Source of the DNA: CAWEHT01 sp963808455 | GTDB taxonomy: Bacteria; Chloroflexota; Anaerolineae; CG2-30-64-16 | NCBI GenBank assembly: GCA_963808455.1 | Contig: CAWEHT010000372.1 | Coordinates: 1-15,908, forward strand | Reading direction: 5' to 3' | DNA length: 15,908 nt | In this document: piece by piece, positions 1-7,116 of the stretch | Position numbering within the stretch: position 1 is the stretch's first letter | How the letters are laid out: each line of letters starts with the position of its first letter | Notes under the pieces: generated by a model | The model's database searches: none | Told to the model about the DNA's origin: nothing | The model's input: the letters and a program-made list of their open reading frames with translations, nothing else | Made by a program: the position numbers and the translations under genes

Positions 1-345
1 TTCTAGTGGATTGATTTCGCCGCATCGGGTGACGCCGGGCACAACGCCGATGGAAGAGTCCGATCGGGGAAAAGCGTTGACGCGGGACCTCCAAACCTGC
101 TCCGAGCGTCGAGATCAAATCGTCGGGCACCGAGCCTTCAAGGAACGCGCCCGATGATCCGGGTCACCCAAATCCATCAGCGTGAAGTGGCGCCAGACGC
201 CCTCCTGCAGCACGCCCATGTTCCATGGGCCTGAGACCGAGTCGGAAAACTGCCAGACGATGTGGTAGCCCTCCTCGTTGGTGAACCCCTCGCTGTCGGC
301 CAGTACCAGGATCGCATCTCCGCGCTCCCACAGCTTGGTTCCCCG
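1..345 (-). pseudogene. Fragment of an unrecognised protein
   Basis: Reading leftwards from about 345, the minus strand gives a protein-like stretch beginning LWERGDAILVLADSEGFTNE, followed by FSDSVSGPWNMGVLQEGVW, down to about 155. In that frame it stops at about 118. Shifting frame near 155 keeps a protein-like reading (GAFLEGSVPDDLISTLGAGL) towards the window edge, so one frameshift is likely. The amino-acid composition looks like a real soluble protein, but I do not recognise the family. Its upstream end runs directly into the nickel-permease remnant near 345 with no start codon or ribosome-binding site, so it is a fragment joined there and not an intact gene. Confidence 0.4.
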
Positions 346-701
346 TCCATGCGGTGTTGCAGCGCCAGCGCCGCGGCCGCAATCGCAGCCGATCCCCGGG
401 ATGACCGCCCGTCAGTGCCCCAGCGAGAACATGAATCCCACCGCGACCGGCCGTTTGCCCTCCTGCATCAACTTGCGCGTCACGTTGTCGATGGCCGCAA
501 TGTGGGCATCCACCGCGTGGCGCAGGCCAAAGCTGTACGCCAGCAGCGCCGTCCCCAGCAGCAGCGGATAGTGCGCGAGGCAAGCACCGCCCACACCCAC
601 GCGCCCACGTTGAAGGCCAGCAGGATCCCGTAGATCCCCACCACCTTGCCGCGCACGCCGCTCGCCGCATCGTTGAATAATTCCTTGAATCTGGTTTGCA
701 T
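346..701 (-). pseudogene. Broken NiCoT-family nickel/cobalt permease
   Basis: NiCoT (HoxN/NixA-type) permeases carry Ni2+ or Co2+ across the cytoplasmic membrane. The start is ATG at 701-699 behind a GGAAAG-like ribosome-binding site; the product begins MQTRFKELFNDAASGVRGKV. A frame change near 565 is needed to continue into YPLLLGTALLAYSFGLRHAV. The family signature R-H-A-(V/F)-D-A-D-H-I reads RHAVDAHIAAIDN here: one Asp codon of the metal-site motif is missing. KLMQEGKRPVAVGFMFSLGH follows and meets a TGA at about 414. A further frame (SAAIAAAALALQHRMD, to about 355) resembles the next segment of the family. The remaining membrane helices are absent. The family call is firm; the gene cannot work as it stands. 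Confidence 0.75.
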
Positions 702-926
702 GACCTGTCTTTCCAGTAAAAACCTTCGAGCGACCACGACTCACGGAAGGCACTCTCCCGTCGGTAGCACGAATCTAAAAAACGTAGTATTCTGAAATCT
801 CTCCCCGTCCTTACCCGAACATCCCGTCCGGCCAAGGCTCGCCGAGCAAGTAACACGATTATAGAACGCGTACTATCGGCGCGGCCATGCAACCCGCGGC
901 GCAACCAAGAAAATGGGCCCTTTCGC
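702..926. other. Intergenic stretch between two divergent fragments
   Basis: This stretch lies between the start of the permease remnant (minus strand) and the receptor fragment (plus strand). It is less GC-rich than the rest of the window and has short A/T-rich patches around 770-790 and 855-865. It presumably holds both 5' regions, but no convincing -35/-10 pair or hairpin could be picked out. Confidence 0.4.
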
Positions 927-1325
927 ATGATAAATCGCTGGTTTTCCGCTTGCCCGGTAACGCTGCTGTTCCTCTCATTCACGGTGTTTGCGCAGAACCC
1001 GCAGGGCCACCCGGTCGCCACGAGTGATAAGGCTTATCCGCCCCAGCTATCGGGAACGGTCGTTGACGCCTCCGGCGCGGTGATTGCCGGTGCCGCCGTG
1101 CAGGCCCGAAGCGCGAACGGTACTGTACAAAGAACGGCACAATCGGACAGGAACGGCTCCTTCATTCTTTCTGGACTCGCGCCAGGGAATTATCGGCTCG
1201 TCATATCGAATCCCGGTTTTGAAACCAAAGAAATCCTTGTCACCGTCAGGGCAGACCGGGGCGCCGGCCCCGTTGCGCATCCCTCTGGCAGTGGGCTCCG
1301 TGAGCACCATCATCAACGTGCAGGG
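927..1325 (+). pseudogene. N-terminus of a TonB-dependent receptor with carboxypeptidase-regulatory-like domain
   Basis: The ATG at 927 begins a typical signal peptide (MINRWFSACP, a hydrophobic core VTLLFLSFTVF, then AQ). A carboxypeptidase-regulatory-like beta-sandwich follows: LSGTVVDASGAVIAGAAVQA, then QSDRNGSFILSGLAPGNYRL and VISNPGFETKEILVTV. This order is usual at the front of Oar-like TonB-dependent outer-membrane receptors, which are abundant in Acidobacteria. A frame change near 1,252, at a GGGG run, is needed to continue into APLRIPLAVGSVSTIINVQG, a good match to the end of that domain. At about 1,325 the reading ends where the opposite-strand VWA gene begins. The plug and barrel are absent. 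A diderm receptor beside otherwise Chloroflexota-like genes is out of place. Confidence 0.7.
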
Positions 1326-1336
1326 CAGGAAGGTCT
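1316..1336. other. Joint between receptor fragment and truncated VWA gene
   Basis: The plus strand keeps receptor sequence (STIINVQG) up to about 1,325. From about 1,333 the minus strand reads a normal VWA domain (DNVKAALKTFL). Past this point the VWA frame continues open to 1,047, but the residues are only the antisense of the receptor (PCTLMMVLTEP and onward). Two unrelated coding sequences therefore abut within about 10-15 bases, with no inverted repeat, target duplication or transposase visible. The sequence cannot say whether this is a genomic rearrangement or an assembly chimera. Confidence 0.6.
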
Positions 1337-2606
1337 TCAACGCGGCCTTGACGTTGTCGAGCTTGGCGCCCTGCATGGACCCCGACGTATCCACGACAAG
1401 AAAGATGTTCGTCTTGCGTCTGGTCAGCAGCGAGACGTTCTGGACCACCGAGACCACGTCGGCGGATGGCAGTTGCAGCGTGGTCTGCGGTTCCGTGGGA
1501 TTGACGCCGTTGGCGCTGGTGAGCGGCGAAGCGGCCCCGTTGAGCGGGATGCTCAGATCGGTGGGGCGATAGCCGGCGGTCAAGATCTGGTTTTGCACGT
1601 CCTTGCTGGTAAGGTAGTCGCGGAAGCCCTGGAACGTGCGGCGCTGGTTGGCGGTCACGCTGGGCAACTCGAGCAGGGCCAGGGGATGGTCATCCCATAG
1701 CGTTCCCTCTGTGGGATAGAGCGCGACGAGCCGGCCGGGGGTCATGCCGAAGGCGCCCGTGTTGAAGGCGACGACCAGCTGCTCGGAGACCACAAAGGCG
1801 TTCAGCGATTTCGGGCCATCCTGGGCGGCCCGCTTGATAGTGTCCAGCTCGCCTTCGCCGTAAAAGTGCACGGTCTTCTCGACCGCCGTCACAAAAGCCA
1901 CCGTCTTGGGGTCTTGCGCCTGCGCTGCGGTCAGATTGCGCTGCACGCCTGCTCCGGCGTAGAACTCGGCCAGCGTGGCCAGCAGCCCGCTGGCAAAGCT
2001 GGTGCTGGAATGGCTCCACTTGAAGCCGGGGTCCTGGCGGGCGCGATCCTGCAGCGAAGTCCAGCCGACCGGTTGGTCCGGCCAGCCCAGGCTCTTGGCC
2101 GAATCCTCCCAGGCGGCAATGACGATGGGCGTGATCGCGTAGCGCACCGACTGGTCGGCCAAAGTTGTCGGGAGCTGGCCCGGCTCGACTTTCTGGCTGG
2201 CGGCCCATTTGCGATTGAGCTGGTCGAGCCACAGCGAAGAGTCGGGGGTCATGGCCTGGAACGAGGGCGTCGCCAGGGCCTCGGCTACCATCTCGTCGGG
2301 TGCCATGCTGACGACCGTGATCTTCTCCGACTGCCCATCGGGTGTGCGCAGGCCCCTGGCATTGAACTGGTCGGCCAGGTTCTGGATCAGGGTCGCCTTC
2401 TCTGGTGAAGTGGCGACGGTCAGGGTTGCCAGACGGGGATCGATCGTGGCGTTGGCGGTGGCCGCGGCGTTCGTCCCACGGCCGGCCTTGATCAGCAGAT
2501 AGCCCGCCACGGACGCCAGACAACATGCAACGCACAAGACCGCGACCACCGCCACAATCGGCCCACGCCGCCTTCGGGTCTGCCTTCTTGTCGGCCGCAT
2601 TCCCAT
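1330..2606 (-). CDS. Membrane-anchored solute-binding-like protein with VWA domain, C-terminally truncated
   Basis: The chosen start is ATG at 2606-2604 (MGMRPTRRQT) with GGGGG eight bases upstream; a GTG five codons earlier is possible but lies in that ribosome-binding site. A basic stretch (RRQTRRRRG) precedes one hydrophobic helix (about residues 16-40), which should anchor the protein outside the cytoplasmic membrane. Residues about 55-350 form an extracellular solute-binding-like domain, with MTPDSSLWLDQLNRKW and the closing SKDVQNQILTAGYRPT. After a linker a von Willebrand A domain begins, TNIFLVVDTSGSM, with the MIDAS DTSGS motif at about residue 404. It breaks off some 20 residues later at the joint near 1,330, so most of the VWA fold is lost. 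It is the last gene of the PspA cassette, 107 bases after its relative at 2714-4077. Confidence 0.75.
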
Positions 2607-2713
2607 GAAACACACCCCCACGTCGATAGCCGGTAGTCACCGTTCGTTGTCTGACCGCCTCGACCAACTCTTGACTACCAGCTGCCAGTTCGAAACCGGT
2701 CCAACGCTGGATA

Positions 2714-4077
2714 CTATTGTGAGATATTCAGCGCATACCAGCGCAGCAGCGCCTGGAGCACGTCCCGGCTGGGCGAATCCATGCGGGTCGTCCGCGGCAC
2801 CACGCCCTCCACCCCCTGGTTTTTCCAGCGTGTGAAAAGACTGTCGCCCTGGGTAACGTCGATGCCTGCGGTTACCGGGCGCAGGCCGGCCTGCACGGCC
2901 GCCTTCTGGACGTCCGATGAAAGCAGGTAGCTTTCGAATTGCAGCGCGGCGTCTTTCTCCGCTGCCGTCGTCTCGGGCCCCATCCAGACCGTAAACGGGA
3001 AGTCAAACCAGGTGACGTATTCGGGGTAATAGATGTGCAGCGGATCGTTCCAACGTTCCTGGATGCCCTGCATATTGGCCAGCAGATCACTTTCCAGTAA
3101 CAGGCCGCCGTCGCCCTGCGAGTAGCCGAAGAGGGCGAAATCCTGGGCCGTATACTCGCTGCCGCCACTCACATCGGTGACTGAACCCATGACCTCCTTC
3201 AGCCATTGCTGGAACTTGGGGTCGGTCACATCGGCCACCGAGATATCCGTCTTCTGGTAATACTCGCCAGCCGCCGCGACCATAGCGGCGAGGCCGCCGA
3301 CATTGCTGTTCGGGTTGGGCACGACGAGCTTGAAGAAGCCCCATTCGGCTTTGCCGCCGAGCTGCGGCCAACCGCCTTTGGCAGTGGCCGCGTCATGGAT
3401 CGTCTGCCAGCTGATGCCGTTGCCGAAGGTATTGATGCCGCTGGCGAAGGTCTTGCTGAGCACATCGGCCCGGCTCTGGTAGACGCCCCAGACGAACAAC
3501 GAGAGGGCCACCGGGAGCCGCGATACTCGCCATCGCTCAAGAAGACGTCCCGTCCCAGCCGGTCTTTGTATGAAGCGTTGGCGAGCTCGACCAGGTAGCG
3601 GCTGTCAGGGATCCAGGCGGTGGGGAAGGTGCTGTCAAGCTGTTGCAGCTGCTGGGGCGTCAGCTGATCGCGCGTCTTGGTGCCAAGGCTGCCGAATTCG
3701 TCGCAATCGTACTTGCCGAGCGCCGTCAGCCCGTCCATGGCGATGATCTGGACGTCGATGGGCTGGCCGTCTTGCTTGTAGCCGCCCTGGTCGAACTGTG
3801 CGGCTGCGGCCCGCACCCAGGGCTCGACCGGCAAGGCCGTCAGGATGCGCACCTCGACGGGCCCCGTCGGCGTGGCGACGAGAGGCTGCTGCTTGCCCGG
3901 CCCAAGCTGCCCGTAAGCCAGGCCGCCGCATACCACCAGAAGCACGATGCCCAGGATCATGAAGAACACTGCCTGGGTGCGCCGGCCGCCGCGGCCGGCG
4001 GCGATCCAGAAATAAAGGGATAAGCCGAGGGCAACCAGGGCAGCCAGCAGGCTGCCGACAACAGGCGCCAGATTCAT
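2714..4077 (-). CDS. Two-helix membrane-anchored solute-binding-like protein, one frameshift
   Basis: The start is ATG at 4077-4075 (MNLAPVVGSLL), preceded by GGAGGAGA. Residues 6-27 and 36-56 are two hydrophobic helices separated by GRGGRR, followed by an extracellular domain of about 390 residues. The first frame runs to GEYRG; near 3,508-3,520 the reading must change frame to continue into ALSLFVWGVYQSRADVL and on to NISQ at the TAG (2714-2716). Joined, the product is about 453 residues. Its core parallels the next gene: AWIPDSRYLVEL against MTPDSSLWLDQL, and SSDVQKAAVQAGLRPV against SKDVQNQILTAGYRPT. It lacks a VWA domain. It lies 31 bases after the second PspA gene, so co-transcription is likely. 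Transport substrate is unknown, and no permease or ATPase partner is present. The frame break may be real or a sequencing slip. Confidence 0.7.
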
Positions 4078-4108
4078 GCCGGTCTCCTCCATCCAGATTA
4101 GAAGGTGG

Positions 4109-4828
4109 TTACTTGGGCGGCGCTGCATCCGAAGGGGCTGCTGGCTCGGCCAGACCGAGGCGAGCCTTGCGAGCCGCAAGCTGGTTTTCCAGGTCCCTGC
4201 GTTTCAGGACCTCCGGCGTTTCGCCGTGCGCCAGCGCGCGCTGCTCCAAATCCCGGATCTGCGCCTCGGCCTGGGCCAGGCGCCCGCGGATCGAGCCAAT
4301 CGTGCGGGCGACATCCGCAGAGCGCGCGCCGGCCAGGTCATCCAGGGCGGCGCCCGTGTCAGTAGCCAGCCGGCGCGCCCGCGCCACTTCGACCAGCCCG
4401 CTGACTTCGGGTTCGCTGTGCTGCAAGGCAAAGAGCCGGGCATCGAGCCGCGCTTTGGTTTCCTGGAGCTCGTGGAACTGCCCATCGAGGCGTTCCACCT
4501 GTTCCGTCAACCTGGCAGCCGTCGCACGCGTCTGGTTGAGCCGGTCCTGGGCGGCCAGCGCGTCCTCTTGCAACCCTGTGCGCAACAGCGTGTCCAGCTC
4601 CTGATCTTGCTTCACAAGAAGGGCCTGCTGCTCGTCGCTGCGCCGCCGCATCTCCGCCAGGTCCGCCGCTAATGCCCCGAGTTGGCCGGTCAACTCGTTT
4701 TGCATGCCTTGCAGCTCGCGGATGTGTTGCTGAAAAACAGCTGTCCCATTCGACTCGAGCGCCTGGTCCACCAGGCGGTTCAGGTCCGCGGACAACAAGA
4801 GCTGCACCTTCTCAAGCAGGGACGCCAT
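4109..4828 (-). CDS. PspA/IM30-family coiled-coil protein (second, divergent copy)
   Basis: This 239-residue protein (start ATG 4828-4826, AAAGGGG upstream) is almost entirely predicted coiled coil, as in PspA/IM30/Vipp1 proteins, which bind and stabilise stressed membranes as ESCRT-III-like polymers. It opens with the amphipathic helix MASLLEKVQLLLSADLNRLV and ends with the block QLAARKARLGLA, followed by a short Pro/Ala tail. Both ends closely match the neighbour at 4857-5546, only 28 bases upstream, while the middle has diverged (HIRELQGMQNELTGQLGAL in place of YIREVEHNLADLQ). It is a tandem duplicate, probably co-transcribed. Family membership is well supported; whether the two copies co-assemble is inference. 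Confidence 0.85.
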   Translation of the reverse strand: MASLLEKVQLLLSADLNRLVDQALESNGTAVFQQHIRELQGMQNELTGQLGALAADLAEMRRRSDEQQALLVKQDQELDTLLRTGLQEDALAAQDRLNQTRATAARLTEQVERLDGQFHELQETKARLDARLFALQHSEPEVSGLVEVARARRLATDTGAALDDLAGARSADVARTIGSIRGRLAQAEAQIRDLEQRALAHGETPEVLKRRDLENQLAARKARLGLAEPAAPSDAAPPK

Positions 4829-4856
4829 GACGACTGACCCCTTTCGGAGCTCCCGC

Positions 4857-5546
4857 TCAGCCCTGCCCGGCCGCGAGCCCCAGCCGGGCCTTGCGAGCTG
4901 CCAGCTGCGCGTCGAGCTCATGCTTGCCGAGGACATCGTCCATCTGTTTGTCGAGGTTGGCAGCGCGCATTTCCGTCTCGGCCGAAACGTGGTCGAGGCG
5001 CTCGCGAATGGAATCGGCGATACGCGCCACGTCCGCATCGCCCGAACCCGCCAGATCGTCCAGCGATTTCATGGTGCGAGCCGCGGTTTCTTTCGACTTG
5101 GCCAGGTCGAGCAGGGATTGCAGCTCGTCCTTCTGCTGCTTGATGGTGGTCAGCTTGGCCTCGAGCTTCAGCCGGGCATCCATCAGGTTCTGATATTCGC
5201 CTTGCATCTGCTCGAGCTGCTGGTTGTACGTATCGGCCAGGCGCCGGCTGGAATTGAGCTTGCTTTGGGCGGCCATGGCCAGGTCATCGTGACCTTCTTT
5301 GAGGAACACGTCGATGTTCTGGTCCAATTGGTCCGCACCGGCCTTGGCCTCGTCGTACTTGCGCTTCAACGTCTTGACGTTGCCACCCACCGTCGCTACC
5401 GCGTCCTGAAGGTCCGCCAGGTTGTGCTCGACCTCGCGGATATAGGCTTCGATAACGGCGATCGAGTTCTGCTTGAGCGCCTGATCCACCATGGAGTGCA
5501 GGTTGGCCGAGATCAACAACTGAACTTTTTCGATCAGTGACGCCAT
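4857..5546 (-). CDS. pspA: PspA/IM30-family membrane-stress protein
   Basis: This 229-residue protein starts at ATG 5546-5544 behind a strong AGGGGAGG site. It has the usual PspA/IM30 length and layout: an N-terminal amphipathic membrane-binding helix (SLIEKVQLLISANLHSMVDQ), the conserved AYIREVEHNLADLQ segment, a long charged helical hairpin (about residues 30-145), and C-terminal helices with SLDDLAGSGDADVARI. The family lines the inner face of the cytoplasmic membrane and limits leakage under stress. It is the first gene of a cassette with a PspA paralogue and two solute-binding-like proteins, and sits downstream of a winged-helix ATPase gene, the obvious candidate regulator. No pspF-type or pspB/C genes are present. 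Confidence 0.88.
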   Translation of the reverse strand: MASLIEKVQLLISANLHSMVDQALKQNSIAVIEAYIREVEHNLADLQDAVATVGGNVKTLKRKYDEAKAGADQLDQNIDVFLKEGHDDLAMAAQSKLNSSRRLADTYNQQLEQMQGEYQNLMDARLKLEAKLTTIKQQKDELQSLLDLAKSKETAARTMKSLDDLAGSGDADVARIADSIRERLDHVSAETEMRAANLDKQMDDVLGKHELDAQLAARKARLGLAAGQG

Positions 5547-5739
5547 GCGATTGCCTCCCCTGTTGGATGGATGTACTGAAGAACTAATCGACCCCTACCA
5601 CTTATGATAACACGAGTTGCGCCAGACGCATGACAGCGATCCGACGGCATGCTGACATTGCCCGGCGCCCACCGGCTCGCGCCCCGCCGTTGCCGCGACG
5701 CCGGCGCATCGTGACCCAATGCCCGCGAACGTGCGAGCC
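5547..5739 (-). promoter_or_regulatory. Intergenic region upstream of pspA, weak promoter candidate
   Basis: This 193-base gap separates the winged-helix ATPase gene from pspA. On the minus strand a TATCAT hexamer at 5609-5604 lies about 58 bases ahead of the pspA start and could be a -10 element; nothing close to TTGACA sits 16-18 bases further up. The rest is GC-rich with no clear terminator. It is the likeliest place for separate control of the PspA cassette. Confidence 0.25.
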
Positions 5740-7116
5740 TCAGCCGGTGACCAGCTTGTACCCACGGCCGCGCACCGTCAGGAGATAGCGTGGGTTGTTG
5801 ATATCGGGCTCGATTTTCTGGCGCAGCCGGCTGACAAGCTTCTCGATCCGTGCATCGTCAACCTCGTCGATGTATTCTTCGCCCCAGACTGCCTCCACGA
5901 CGTCGTACTTCGAACGAATCTTGCCCGCGTGGCCGAAAAGAAGGAGCAACAGGCGGTATTCCAGGTTGGTGAGGGTAGGGAGGGGCTTGCCATCGATCCA
6001 TGCCCCCCCGCTTTCGGCGTCAACCTGCAGCGCGCTCCTGCCGTCGCGCCTCGAGACGTGCAGGCGCCGCACATATTCGCCGAAGGCCCGAGCAAAAAAG
6101 TGCCGCTCGGGGCCGGTCCCGACGATCAGGTGTTTGTCCGTCACCGATGCCATTTCCGGCGGGTCTTCTTCAACGCCGGCGTTCACCAGGCCAAGCAAGG
6201 CATCCTGCTCGGGGCCGGCCAGATCTTCCCAGATCCTGCGACATTCGGCGTGCAGCGTCACGTCGTGCGCCAGAATCTCGGTTGCCCGGCGATGGATGAT
6301 GGCATCTTGAGAGAGGTCGCGCAGCGCCGCCCCGGTGATCTCGCCCAGGACGTGGCACACGGCAGAGGCCAGGCCCGGATGGCCCCCGGCCCACAGGCGG
6401 ATGAAGGCCAGGTCATTGGCGCTGAAAGTCGCACCTGTGCCGGCGGCGTAGCCCGCCGCGAAGGCGTTGGCCTCGTCTTCGTCGAGCGGCGTGAGGTAAT
6501 GGATCGACGAGGCGAACATCTCGTCGAACTCGGCGACGTCGCCATCGTCGCGGATCTGCGTCAGCCGGCCGTTGGTGGCCGTAATGTAGGTCAGGCCTTG
6601 CAGGTGGCGGTCCTTGAGGGCCCGCAGATTGAGGAAGACGCGCCCATCGATCCGGGCCAGCGGGCCGTCGAGCTCGTCGAGCAGAAAGACCACACGCTGC
6701 GGCAGCTTTTCGCCGATGACGCCCATGGCCTGGGCGAAGTGCAACGGCACGGCAAAGCTGCTGGTGGGCGATACCAGCCCTTCGTAATCGGCCTGGACAT
6801 TTTGCAGGATGTCGTCTGCAACCGGACAGCGCCGCAAGGCTTCGAGCGAGCAACGCAGCGTCAGCTCGTAAAACGCCTGCTCGGTACCTTCCACCATCTG
6901 GTTGAAATCGACGAAGATGAAGAGGTAGTCATCCTTTTGGGCGCCGAGATGCTCGGCCTGCACCGCGGGATCGGTGAGGGAACGCAAGAGCGCCGATTTG
7001 CCCAGGTTACTGACGCCGACTACCGACAGGCAGCGCATCTCGCGGACCGCGGCAAACAGCGCGGCCCGCTCGGCCTGGCGTGGCAAAAGGACAGGAAGGT
7101 GGGTGTCATCCCGCAT
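5740..7116 (-). CDS. AAA-type ATPase with C-terminal OmpR/PhoB-type winged helix
   Basis: The likely start is ATG at 7116-7114 (MRDDTHLPVLLPRQAE), inside the end of the preceding gene (11-base overlap), giving 458 residues and probable translational coupling. Residues 34-41 are a Walker A loop (GVSNLGKS) and 142-148 a Walker B strand (VVFLLDE); the lobe to about 330 resembles the STAND/AAA NTPases used as signalling switches. The last ~90 residues are an OmpR/PhoB winged helix: LTNLEYRLLLLLFGHAGKIR, EAVWGEEY, RIEKLVSRLRQKIEPD, YLLTVRGRGYKLV. There is no receiver domain, so control by aspartyl phosphate is not expected. Nucleotide state or partner contact more likely gates DNA binding. Its position between the sensor-like gene and pspA makes the PspA cassette its likely target (inference). 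Confidence 0.85.
   Translation of the reverse strand: MRDDTHLPVLLPRQAERAALFAAVREMRCLSVVGVSNLGKSALLRSLTDPAVQAEHLGAQKDDYLFIFVDFNQMVEGTEQAFYELTLRCSLEALRRCPVADDILQNVQADYEGLVSPTSSFAVPLHFAQAMGVIGEKLPQRVVFLLDELDGPLARIDGRVFLNLRALKDRHLQGLTYITATNGRLTQIRDDGDVAEFDEMFASSIHYLTPLDEDEANAFAAGYAAGTGATFSANDLAFIRLWAGGHPGLASAVCHVLGEITGAALRDLSQDAIIHRRATEILAHDVTLHAECRRIWEDLAGPEQDALLGLVNAGVEEDPPEMASVTDKHLIVGTGPERHFFARAFGEYVRRLHVSRRDGRSALQVDAESGGAWIDGKPLPTLTNLEYRLLLLLFGHAGKIRSKYDVVEAVWGEEYIDEVDDARIEKLVSRLRQKIEPDINNPRYLLTVRGRGYKLVTG

Noticed and set aside
1047..1325. Continuation of the VWA gene to 1,047
   Set aside because: The open frame persists by chance, but beyond about 1,330 it is only the antisense of the receptor fragment and shows no VWA strands or helices.
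1690..2667. A 325-codon minus-strand frame
   Set aside because: It overlaps the solute-binding/VWA gene in another frame; its Arg/Gly/Pro-rich composition is that of a shifted reading.
5534..5719. A 61-codon minus-strand frame before pspA
   Set aside because: It overlaps the pspA ribosome-binding site and start, has no family resemblance, and its residues look like non-coding GC-rich sequence.
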